This document shows positions 55,504 through 64,000 of a stretch of DNA of 64,000 nucleotides, one piece after another. Position 1 is the stretch's first letter; each line of letters begins with the position of its first letter. The stretch comes from Tistlia sp040905785 (GTDB lineage Bacteria; Pseudomonadota; Alphaproteobacteria; Kiloniellales; DSM-21159): NCBI RefSeq assembly GCF_040905785.1, contig NZ_JBBDQW010000005.1, forward strand, positions 62,001 through 126,000, given 5' to 3'. Below the pieces are notes generated by a model. It was not told the DNA's origin and made no database searches. It was given only the letters and a program-made list of their open reading frames with translations. The position numbers and the translations under genes were made by a program.

Positions 55504-56736
55504 CTAGCTCGCTGACATGGATTCGAGAAAGTCGCAGAATGACCCAAATCCACCGATCTTCATCAAGCCCGATTTGGCGTCTTGATCTGTAGCTCCCTCT
55601 CCGCCTTCCGGGGCTTCAAGTTCGGCTACCTCAAACGCGACCGCCATAGACTTCGGACTCTCGCCAGGTACCCACGCTCCACGCTTCCCACCAATGATTC
55701 CCGTTTCTGGACCCATCACGATCATGTTTGGCCTCTGGTGAGCACGCTTAATCAACTCATTCCCGTCGGGTAGCTCTCCGTACTGAAGGGCGTAGACGTG
55801 AGTCCTCGGCCTGTTTTCCAAAACTCCGAAAATAAGGTTGTTTATGTGTTCATCGCCGAAGCTGAAGCCGGCAACGATCAGAAGTGCATCATCCTGTTCG
55901 AGGAACCGGCTGAGGCGGTCTGTAAAAGCGGAATATGGCTGCTGGCGTGACTCATCGTATTTTTCAAACGACGGATAGATCATTTCGCCGCCTAGATTGG
56001 GTTCGCCTCTGACTACGCGAAAGCGATCGGCTTGCTCGATGCGCCGCCACGTGACGGAGCCGTGCATTTTCCAGAGCCGAGTCCAGTTGGCCCCAGGCGC
56101 TGTTTCAAGTCTGCGGAGGCTATCGGGGTGGAAAAAGGGTTGGTAGCTACCGACGAAGCCATCAAAGACTGGGACACGTTCAACCTCAAGGGCGTGCTCA
56201 ATGAGCACGTCGTAATTTACGGTAAAGATCTCGACCGGGTTCCGGCGCGACGTTTTAACAAGCCACTGCGCGAACTTCCGGTGGGCGTGGTCGTTCGGAA
56301 CATTGCTCAGGTCAGGAGCGACCACCTTCGCTATAGTCTTCCGAACAGACTCCTCAAGCGTTTCGATCTCACCCCTATTCAAACCAGACAAAGAATCGGC
56401 GTTGCCAACGGCATTCAGCATCATGCGCAGGCGTGAGAGGATGTTTTCGACGTTCGGGTCTTGTCCGATTTCCTTGCAGTTCTCCTCAATCAAGGTCCAG
56501 GCTTTTCCAAACTTCTCGCCCAGCCCACTCGTCTCCTCTCGGCATATTTCCGTAAGCCCGGCCACGGCTGGTATGAGCGGCAGTGTCTCTCCTTCCTTGT
56601 CAGGGTCGGGGATCCTAACTGAACAAGAGGTTCCCGCTCCGAAGAAAAATGCGATTGGCTTATCATGACGAGCGAGGTGGTCTCTCAGGTCTGAAAGCGC
56701 TTTTAGGGCATCGTGAGTGTGCTGCGATTTGGTCAT
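55504..56736 (-). CDS. SIR2-like NAD hydrolase of HerA-SIR2 defence system
   Basis: A protein of 410 residues with a SIR2 domain. The NAD-binding motif is FFFGAGTSCSV (Gly33-Ser37), the NYDVLIEHA motif supplies the conserved Asn and Asp, and the catalytic His is in RLWKMHGSVTW. SIR2 domains in defence systems break down NAD to stop phage growth. The C-terminal part (AVAFEVAELEAPEGG) is short and acidic. It overlaps the nuclease gene upstream by 4 bp and precedes herA, the order seen in HerA-SIR2 systems. Confidence 0.92.
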   Translation of the reverse strand: MTKSQHTHDALKALSDLRDHLARHDKPIAFFFGAGTSCSVRIPDPDKEGETLPLIPAVAGLTEICREETSGLGEKFGKAWTLIEENCKEIGQDPNVENILSRLRMMLNAVGNADSLSGLNRGEIETLEESVRKTIAKVVAPDLSNVPNDHAHRKFAQWLVKTSRRNPVEIFTVNYDVLIEHALEVERVPVFDGFVGSYQPFFHPDSLRRLETAPGANWTRLWKMHGSVTWRRIEQADRFRVVRGEPNLGGEMIYPSFEKYDESRQQPYSAFTDRLSRFLEQDDALLIVAGFSFGDEHINNLIFGVLENRPRTHVYALQYGELPDGNELIKRAHQRPNMIVMGPETGIIGGKRGAWVPGESPKSMAVAFEVAELEAPEGGEGATDQDAKSGLMKIGGFGSFCDFLESMSAS

Positions 56737-58244
56737 GCGGCCTCCTCCGGAACTAAGGTAAGGCCGTCTATGGCGTCGCGAAGTACGCGCGTCGCACGGC
56801 AGTCATCTTCGTTATAATCAAGAATACGTTGGCGGATTGCCGTATCGCTCGTTTCGACCCATCTATGAAACCATTCAATGGATGCCGCACCAGACGGATG
56901 CGTGTCGCGCCAATAAAAACCGAGAAATTTCGCGAGGGTTTTGATGGAAAAGTCTCGCGTAGGCCACTCCGTAGCCTTTAGTACTATGTCAAAATAAAGA
57001 TCTATGGCCCGCTGAGGGTCAAATAGGGTCTCCAGCTCGTCTTCCGTACAAACGGAAGGATATTTTTCGCGGAGCTTTCGGTAGATTGTTCGCTCATACT
57101 TCGAATAGTAATAGATGATGCAAGGTTGACTTTCCTGCATGTAGCGCCATGCATCGGCAAAAGCCTGCTCCTCGGCTTCAGCGGTAGGCTCCTCGGCAAG
57201 GAATGCAATAAATCGTTCTGAATCATTGTTACCGTCACGCCGCTCAACAAAGCCGTGCAGATAACAAATGTCCCGCATAGGATCAACTTCGATATCGAAG
57301 TACAACTCCAGGTCAGCTGCTGGAAGCGTTACTGGCTCACGCAGGTAGGGTTTCGCATTTTTCCCAGCAGAAATTAACTTCGCACGGGCGCGGAATTTTT
57401 TCAGAGTGTCGGGACCAATTCCGGGAAAGACTGATTTCTTTCCATCCAGAAAGTCACCTGGATCAGCATCGGCGAGTTCCTGGATGGTTCTGACGTGGTC
57501 TATCATTACGTCGCGCTTTGACCTGCCCAACTCGGGAATCAAGGTGAGGTCATTTGCCTCGCTCAAGCGGGAGAGACAAGCGCTATACCAGTGGCAAAGT
57601 TTGCAGGCTCCACTATAGGCCGCGAGCGTCTCCGTGGACTGTCCGACAATGGCCTCTGCCTCAATGAGGTGGTCCTGATAATCTTGCCAGAGCGTGCGCG
57701 GATTCCTTTTGCCGTATAGCTTCGCAAAATCATAGATGACCTCTTCACCATTGATATCCCAGATGAATGCTCGTTTACCGGCCGAAAGACCTTTGCGTTC
57801 GAGAATGTCAGTGTAAAGCCCAAGCTGCACTGCGTAGTGCTTCTTTGGCTTTGAAAGATCCTCAGGCCCCTCCTCGCCTGATCCAGACTTGATGTCACCG
57901 GCGATATACCCTTCGTCTTCTTTACGTAGCAGATCAGGGTCCCCGAGCAGGCCGTCGGCCTGTACGCGTCCACTGTAAATTACCGGGTCTCCGCGCTGCA
58001 TGGCTTCAAGGGTTAGCAGCTCCTTTTCTTCACCGGAATACATGGAGAGATCGGTAAATGGCACCTTCAGCCCTTCAATCACCTCTTGTTCGTACATGGA
58101 GCCCTTCTCCCACAAGAGTTCGATAAAGGCGTTGGGAGCATCGCGTTCGGCCGGATCGGTGAAGATGTCCATGGTTACCCGATGGGGGCACGAGACCAAG
58201 TCGTAGAGCATTGAAGCGGTGATTAGTGTAGCCATGTTCGGCAC
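56733..58244 (-). CDS. TM0106-family RecB-like nuclease with RNase H-like domain
   Basis: A nuclease of 503 residues with two domains. The N-terminal RecB/Cas4-like nuclease has a catalytic Asp in LLGDPDLL, the Asp117-x-Lys119 pair in AGDIKSG, the QLGLY motif near residue 140, and a CKLCHWYSAC Cys cluster. The C-terminal domain (residues 310-495) is an RNase H-like DEDD exonuclease: LYFDIEVDP, IIYYYSKYERTIY and YNEDDCRATRVL. TM0106-type proteins often occur in mobile elements. Here it is the first gene of the SIR2-HerA operon, overlapping SIR2 by 4 bp, an addition not present in the basic two-gene system. Confidence 0.9.
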   Translation of the reverse strand: MPNMATLITASMLYDLVSCPHRVTMDIFTDPAERDAPNAFIELLWEKGSMYEQEVIEGLKVPFTDLSMYSGEEKELLTLEAMQRGDPVIYSGRVQADGLLGDPDLLRKEDEGYIAGDIKSGSGEEGPEDLSKPKKHYAVQLGLYTDILERKGLSAGKRAFIWDINGEEVIYDFAKLYGKRNPRTLWQDYQDHLIEAEAIVGQSTETLAAYSGACKLCHWYSACLSRLSEANDLTLIPELGRSKRDVMIDHVRTIQELADADPGDFLDGKKSVFPGIGPDTLKKFRARAKLISAGKNAKPYLREPVTLPAADLELYFDIEVDPMRDICYLHGFVERRDGNNDSERFIAFLAEEPTAEAEEQAFADAWRYMQESQPCIIYYYSKYERTIYRKLREKYPSVCTEDELETLFDPQRAIDLYFDIVLKATEWPTRDFSIKTLAKFLGFYWRDTHPSGAASIEWFHRWVETSDTAIRQRILDYNEDDCRATRVLRDAIDGLTLVPEEAA

Positions 58245-58374
58245 CTTTAAAAGGGTCGCGTGAGTACCCTGACAATCTCAGTTTTTGCCTTCGCGCGGCT
58301 CGTATGGACTGAATCGTGCTCGCAGAATGTACCCGGCCGCCATTGGTTAGGACCGATTGCTGCCCCCGTGATCA

Positions 58375-58446
58375 GTAACACGGGGGCCATAATATACCGC
58401 GCGTCCGTGGAGTCGTACTAGCGGTAGGAAAAGCCCCCGACGTTAC
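58375..58446. repeat. Imperfect inverted repeat, arms of about 13 bp
   Basis: GTAACACGGGGGC (58375-58387) pairs with GCCCCCGACGTTAC (58433-58446) with one bulge. It lies at the change from AT-rich to GC-rich DNA. It could be a terminator, an origin element or an old mobile-element end. Confidence 0.6.
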
Positions 58447-58519
58447 CCTCAGTGCTGGCACCTCCATTGGGTGCGAGCCGCCCGCTCCTGCTTTACTCTC
58501 CGGCTCCGGCCGAGCCGGT

Positions 58520-58649
58520 CCTTGCAAGGCATGCCAAGCCCCCTTCGGGATTGGCTGGCCCGGTCAAGGTTGGCGCAGTCACCGGGCGCAAGCCCGGCTC
58601 GACCTTGACCGGGTCAGCCAATCCCGGTCCCTGACCATGCCTTGCAAGG
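58520..58649. repeat. Long two-part inverted repeat ahead of rep, candidate replication origin
   Basis: Outer arms CCTTGCAAGGCATG (58520-58533) and its exact complement (58636-58649); each also contains the palindrome CCTTGCAAGG. Inner arms 58547-58570 and 58602-58625 pair over 24 bases with one mismatch, and the 31-bp centre is GC-rich. Such a structure next to a rolling-circle type initiator is a natural origin or nick-site candidate, about 300 bp ahead of the rep start. A transcription terminator is less likely because there is no T-tract and the repeat is very long. Confidence 0.8.
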
Positions 58650-58950
58650 GCCGGCGCCCCCAGCCCCGGCCCTGCCCATTGAGGCTCCGGCAGTGCCCAG
58701 CGCTTTTCCGGCGGCGCCCTTAGACGCTCGCCATGAATGACGGCCGCGCCCCGATTCGCGCACGGATCGCCTCTCCGGGCCATGGGCCGCGACAGGCTCA
58801 AAGCCAGAACATCGGGGGGTCTGCGTATATAGAACGTACCACTTCCCTCTTCCCCTCATCGGCGGCCGAGGCCTAGCGCTTGACGGGTCGGGCACGGCTT
58901 CTCTCGCGAGGTCGAGCCCGGTGGAGACAGCAATCAGAGGGGGCAACACC

Positions 58951-60060
58951 ATGACGCGTTCAGACTTCACCGGGGCAGAGGGGCGAGAACCGCCGCGCTT
59001 GCTCCTGGCCGGCATCGATAGCCTCTATGCGGGCTACTATCTCGACACCTCGGCGGCGGCGTTCGACTGGGACGAGATCCAGTACCAGAAGGAGCGGGTG
59101 CAGCAGTCGCGCTCCGACGACTACGCGGAGATCGAGCTGGGCAGCGAGCGCTTCGCCCTCCGCCCCTCCGGACGCTTCCCCTACAACTACGTTTTCGAGA
59201 ACAGGGCTTTCCACGTGGCGCTGGGCGAGCACATCCGGCCGTCCTGCTACGTCCAGTTCCTGAGCGAGGCGCTGTGGAAGGAGGGAGCGCAAGCCCTGCA
59301 TCGGCGTCTGCTCGCCTGGGCGGGTTCCGTCAGCCTGACGCCTGCCGAGCCGGAAGGCCTGTCGCGCGTCGATCTCGCCTTCGACTTCGCGCTCGAGGAG
59401 ATCGACTTCTCGGAAGACCACTTCGTCACCCGCGCGAAGAAGGACGGCAAGTGGCGCGGCGACCGCAAGGCCGAGAGCTTTCAGTTCGGCACCGGCGACG
59501 TAGTGGTCCGGGTCTACGACAAGGCCAAGGAGATCGAGCAGGCGAGCGGCAAGGTCTTCTTTCATCAGCTGTGGGGGCAGAGCGAAGGCGTCTGGCGGAT
59601 CGAGTTCCAGGTCCGAAAGGCACGGCTGCGCACAGCCGGCATCGTCACAATGGGCGACCTGGCGGAGTACCAGGGCGATCTGCTGCGCGAGCTGGCGACC
59701 AACCACACCTCGCTCCGCCTGCCGGACGCCAGCGACAGCAACCGATCGCGCTGGCCCCTGCATCCGCTCTGGCGCGCCCTGCAAGCCGCCATCGATGCCA
59801 TGCCGCAACACGGGCTGGTGGAGAGCCTGAGTGCGGTCACCTCGCTTGAGTACCGGCTGCATCAGCAGCTGACGGCCATCTACGGCTACTGCAAGGGCGC
59901 AGGCGCGACGCTCGCGCTCATCGCCGGGGAGGAAGAGGCGCCGACGCTCAGTGTGGTCCTGGGCAAGCTGAGGCGCCTTCTCGCGATCCGCCATCAGCCG
60001 GCGGACTGGGACGAGGACGTGACGAAGCGCATGCGCGGCTACGCCCTGGGGAAGTGGTGA
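58951..60060 (+). CDS. Rep_trans-type replication initiation protein
   Basis: A protein of 369 residues resembling the Rep_trans (rolling-circle initiation factor) family of plasmids, phages and integrative elements. Family-like parts are GIDSLYAGYYLD at the N-terminus, LSRVDLAFDFALEE, VVRVYDKAKEIEQASGKVFFHQLWG and VWRIEFQVRKARLRTAGI. The catalytic Tyr cannot be fixed by eye. The ATG at 58951 follows AGAGGGGGC; an in-frame GTG at 58921 is an alternative. Its TGA shares a base with the ATG of the next small gene. A long inverted repeat lies about 300 bp upstream. Confidence 0.85.
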   Translation: MTRSDFTGAEGREPPRLLLAGIDSLYAGYYLDTSAAAFDWDEIQYQKERVQQSRSDDYAEIELGSERFALRPSGRFPYNYVFENRAFHVALGEHIRPSCYVQFLSEALWKEGAQALHRRLLAWAGSVSLTPAEPEGLSRVDLAFDFALEEIDFSEDHFVTRAKKDGKWRGDRKAESFQFGTGDVVVRVYDKAKEIEQASGKVFFHQLWGQSEGVWRIEFQVRKARLRTAGIVTMGDLAEYQGDLLRELATNHTSLRLPDASDSNRSRWPLHPLWRALQAAIDAMPQHGLVESLSAVTSLEYRLHQQLTAIYGYCKGAGATLALIAGEEEAPTLSVVLGKLRRLLAIRHQPADWDEDVTKRMRGYALGKW

Positions 60061-60224
60061 TGAACAAGACGATCATCGATCTGGTGAACCAGCGCCTCAC
60101 GCGCGTCCTGCTGGCGGCGGAGGCGGCGCTGCCGCCCGACCAGTTCCGCGCGTTTCGCAAGTTCGCTCTGGACGAGTTCGGGCAGAGCGGGCTGGCGGAG
60201 GATCTTCGGCAGCTGCGCCGTTGA
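60060..60224 (+). CDS. Small protein coupled to rep
   Basis: A protein of 54 residues (starting NKTIIDLVNQRLTRVLLAAE) whose ATG overlaps the rep stop as TGATG, so translation is coupled. It is amphipathic and helical, with PPDQFRAFRKFALDEFGQSG in the middle. Too short to assign; a copy-control or accessory protein of the element is possible. Stop TGA at 60222-60224. Confidence 0.75.
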   Translation: MNKTIIDLVNQRLTRVLLAAEAALPPDQFRAFRKFALDEFGQSGLAEDLRQLRR

Positions 60225-60290
60225 GCGCAGGGACAGGCAAGGACAGGAACGGGCCGGTCAGACTGAGGCACGGAAAGGAGGTTCCCATGA

Positions 60291-60467
60291 TTGATCCGCC
60301 ACCATCACAATGCACATGACGCCGCGGCCGCTCGGGCGGCCAGTCGGCGAGCTCCGTCGGTCAGGGACGATCTGCCGGCGGAGCTGCCGATCCGGGAGGA
60401 GGAGCTGGATCTCCTCGCAGCACAGTTCGGCGATATCCTGCGGGCCATCACGGCGATGGACAGGTGA
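60291..60467 (+). CDS. Small acidic-tailed protein, start uncertain
   Basis: A frame of 58 residues from the TTG at 60291, ending DDLPAELPIREEELDLLAAQFGDILRAITAMDR, which has a protein-like acidic helix. A consensus AAAGGAGG lies at 60274-60281. That site is better placed for an ATG at 60287, but the ATG opens a frame that stops after 10 codons. The gene therefore either uses TTG or has suffered a one-base frameshift near its start. It lies between rep and the recombinase, which follows 21 bp later. Confidence 0.6.
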   Translation: MIRHHHNAHDAAAARAASRRAPSVRDDLPAELPIREEELDLLAAQFGDILRAITAMDR

Positions 60468-60488
60468 GGCAAGGGGAGTTGGTCAGGG

Positions 60489-62139
<1,651 letters not shown>

Positions 62140-62264
62140 ACGCAAAGCCACCGGCCGGGGCCTGGCGGCCGGGAGCGGGGTAGATAGCAACGCGGGGCGG
62201 CTTTGTGAAGCGCAAAATGCGGGCCTTGCGTGGGGGCACGGCGGGCGCGGATTCAGGGCCTCTG

Positions 62265-63425
62265 TCAGCTCTCGTCGCGCAGGCCCCGGCGCGGAATCCG
62301 CACGTCGCGGTGGATCGAGACGCTGACCATCAGGCCGAGCGAGAACAGCACCGTCAGCATCGCCGTGCCGCCGTAGCTGACCAGCGGCAGCGGCACGCCG
62401 ACGACCGGGATCAGGCCGGTGACCATGGCGATGTTGATGAAGACGTAGAGGAACAGGTTGACGGTCAGGCCGAGCGCGAGCAGGCGGCCATAGTGGTTGC
62501 GGCTTCTCAGCGCGATGGCGAAGCCGTAGACGAAGACCAGGAAGAACAGGCCGAGCAGGATCAGCCCGCCGACCATGCCGAGCTCCTCGGCCAGCATGGT
62601 GAAGATGAAGTCGGTCTGCTTCTCGGGCAGAAAGTTCAGGTGGCTCTGCGAGCCCTGGAGGTAGCCCTTGCCGAGCACGCCGCCGGAGCCGAGGGCGATC
62701 TTCGACTGCATGATGTGGTAGCCGGCGCCGAGCGGATCGCTCTCGGGGTCGAAGAAAGTCAGCACGCGCTTCTGCTGGTAGCCCCGCAGGCTGTTCCAGG
62801 CCAGCGGCACGGCGGCGCCGACGGCGCCGATCGCGAGCGCGAACTTCCACCAGCGCACGCCCGCCGCGAAGAACAGCGCGCCGCCCCCCATCAGCAGCAT
62901 CAGCGCGGTGCCCAGGTCGGGCTGACGCAGCACCAGCGCGGCCGGCGCCACCGCCAGGAACAGCGGCGGGATCAGGTAGTGCACCCGGCCGACGTCCTCC
63001 AGGGTGCGGCCGTGGAAGTAGCGCGCCAGCGCCATGATCAGGGCGACCTTCATGACCTCGGATGGCTGCAGCTGGATGACGCCGAGGTCGATCCACCGCT
63101 GCGCGCCCATGCCGACCGAGCCCTTGAGCTCGACCGCGACGAGCAGCAGCAGCGACAGCAGGTAGATCGGGTAGGACAGGCGGAACCAGACGCGGATGTC
63201 GATCAGGGCGACGGCCAGCATGACCGTCAGGCCGAAGAGGAAGCGCATCGCCTGGCGGCTCGCCCAGGGATGGAAGGAGGCGTTGGCGGCGGAATAGAGC
63301 ATGGCCAGGCCGAAGCCGGCGAGCAGGGCGATCAGCAGCACCAGGCCCCAGTTGATCGAAAGGAGCTTCTGGCCGAGCGTCAGGCGCGGGTTGCGCCGCA
63401 GGTGCATCTCGTCGAGCACGGACAT
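62265..63425 (-). CDS. rodA: Rod shape-determining protein RodA (SEDS glycosyltransferase)
   Basis: A membrane protein of 386 residues with about ten helices. RodA polymerises lipid II into glycan strands for cell elongation. Family motifs are LLIALLAGFGLAMLYSAA, GAQRWIDLGVIQLQPSEVMKVALI, RQPDLGTALMLLMGGGALFF and KIALGSGGVLGKGYLQGSQSHLNFLPEKQTDFIFTMLAEELG. It follows mrdA by 6 bp, the standard mrdA-rodA order, and marks the return to conserved chromosome beyond the tRNA. Confidence 0.96.
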   Translation of the reverse strand: MSVLDEMHLRRNPRLTLGQKLLSINWGLVLLIALLAGFGLAMLYSAANASFHPWASRQAMRFLFGLTVMLAVALIDIRVWFRLSYPIYLLSLLLLVAVELKGSVGMGAQRWIDLGVIQLQPSEVMKVALIMALARYFHGRTLEDVGRVHYLIPPLFLAVAPAALVLRQPDLGTALMLLMGGGALFFAAGVRWWKFALAIGAVGAAVPLAWNSLRGYQQKRVLTFFDPESDPLGAGYHIMQSKIALGSGGVLGKGYLQGSQSHLNFLPEKQTDFIFTMLAEELGMVGGLILLGLFFLVFVYGFAIALRSRNHYGRLLALGLTVNLFLYVFINIAMVTGLIPVVGVPLPLVSYGGTAMLTVLFSLGLMVSVSIHRDVRIPRRGLRDES

Positions 63426-63431
63426 GGCGGC

Positions 63432-64000
63432 TCAGGCCTTCTGCCCGTCGCCCAGGGCGACCAGCGGCAGCGGCTCGTTGCCGAGCGGGTCGCGGCGCTG
63501 CGTCTCGAGCAGGATGTCCTTGACGATCGGCGCCGCCGCCGAGGAGCCGCCGCCGCCGTGCTCGACGACGACCGCGCAGGCGTAGCGCGGGCGATCGACC
63601 GGCGCGTAGGCGACGAACAGGCCGTGGTCGCGGCGGCGCCAGGGCAGGTCCTCGTTCTTGATCACGCCGGCGTCGCGCTCGGCCTTGGTGATGCGGCGGA
63701 CCTGGCTGGTGCCGGTCTTGCCGGCCATCTCCCATCCGGGCTCCTGGATCGCCGAGCCGCGCGCCGTGCCGCGCGCCGAATTGACGACCGCGTCCATGGC
63801 ATTGCGGACCACCTCGAGGTGCGCCTTCGGCACCTCGATGGAGGGCGCCGGCAGCCGGATCGACAGGCTGGGCATGCCGCCGCCGCGCAGGCCGCGGGTG
63901 ACGTGGGGCACCACCGCCTTGCCGGTCGCCAGGCGCGCGGTCATCACGGCGAGCTGCAGCGGCGTCGTCAGCACGAAGCCCTGACCGATGGCGTTGATCA
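63432..64000 (-). CDS. mrdA: Penicillin-binding protein 2, C-terminal part (5' end outside window)
   Basis: The C-terminal 190 or so residues of PBP2, the transpeptidase partner of RodA. The frame is open to the window edge and reads INAIGQGFVLTTPLQLAVM first; the KTG triad motif is in WEMAGKTGTSQVRRI, and FVAYAPVDRPRYACAVVVEHGG follows. The SxxK and SxN motifs lie beyond the window. It ends 6 bp before rodA. Confidence 0.95.
   Translation of the reverse strand, partial: INAIGQGFVLTTPLQLAVMTARLATGKAVVPHVTRGLRGGGMPSLSIRLPAPSIEVPKAHLEVVRNAMDAVVNSARGTARGSAIQEPGWEMAGKTGTSQVRRITKAERDAGVIKNEDLPWRRRDHGLFVAYAPVDRPRYACAVVVEHGGGGSSAAAPIVKDILLETQRRDPLGNEPLPLVALGDGQKA

Larger units (their letters stand above)
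58245..58950. other. Intergenic region with two inverted-repeat structures
   Basis: 706 bp between the defence operon (minus) and rep (plus), with no convincing gene. It must contain the defence promoter (right of 58244) and the rep promoter; TATATAG near 58827 lies in a short AT-rich patch that suits a -10 element. Two inverted repeats (58375-58446 and 58520-58649) fill its centre. GC rises sharply from about 58430 rightward. Confidence 0.7.

Noticed and set aside
58520..58649. Reading the long inverted repeat as a CRISPR or an IS
   Set aside because: Only two arms, no regular spacers, no transposase nearby and no target duplication.

Overview
The window is high-GC DNA that reads like an alphaproteobacterium of the Rhodospirillales/Kiloniellales type. 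It has a GcrA cell-cycle regulator, three-component TRAP uptake systems and many small catabolic operons. The placement is an inference from gene content, not from a marker gene. Both ends are cut inside genes: a PAS/GAF sensor histidine kinase on the left and penicillin-binding protein 2 on the right.

Layout. 0-9.1 kb: sensor kinase, then an amidase/MFS pair divergent from an amidase/gamma-glutamyltransferase-like pair. 9.1-14.7 kb: gcrA, a VUT-family membrane protein, and an RND efflux permease with its adaptor. 15-19.6 kb: single catabolic enzymes (MetE-like methyltransferase, CaiB CoA-transferase, FAD oxidoreductase, isochorismatase-fold hydrolase). 19.6-31.8 kb: a long minus-strand catabolic block with an IclR regulator, a tandemly duplicated unknown protein, an SDR, two complete TRAP transporters around a ThDP enzyme, and an E1 alpha/beta 2-oxoacid dehydrogenase pair. 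32.1-40.2 kb: a broken nicotinamidase; a ketosynthase with Ser in place of the active-site Cys, beside a matching ACP and a DUF697 protein; a probable tetronate-catabolism pair (denD, hyi) split by a 369-bp deleted IS1182-type element; then OsmC, an SDR and a class II aldolase.

40.6-53.05 kb is the most interesting part. It looks like a previously uncharacterised RiPP (ribosomally made, modified peptide) operon. A 61-residue precursor candidate with a very strong ribosome-binding site is followed by ten genes, most of them overlapping: a small PqqD/RRE-like protein, a B12-binding radical SAM enzyme, an MNIO (DUF692) oxygenase and its probable partner, an arginase-fold enzyme with a complete metal site, a DegT-like PLP protein with a C-terminal extension, a FemAB/GNAT-like protein, a GNAT, a second radical SAM/B12-type protein, and an M4 metallopeptidase without a signal peptide. 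A zinc-ribbon methyltransferase lies just upstream. I know of no described system with this combination.

53.24-62.07 kb is an integrated element at the 3' end of tRNA-Lys(CTT). An 11-bp direct repeat flanks it. At the tRNA end it carries a large serine recombinase, a Rep_trans-type initiator, two small genes and strong inverted repeats. At the other end, in markedly AT-richer DNA, is a four-gene defence cassette: a RecB-like/RNase H-like nuclease, a SIR2-domain protein, a HerA ATPase and a KTSC protein. Beyond the tRNA the chromosome resumes with rodA and mrdA.
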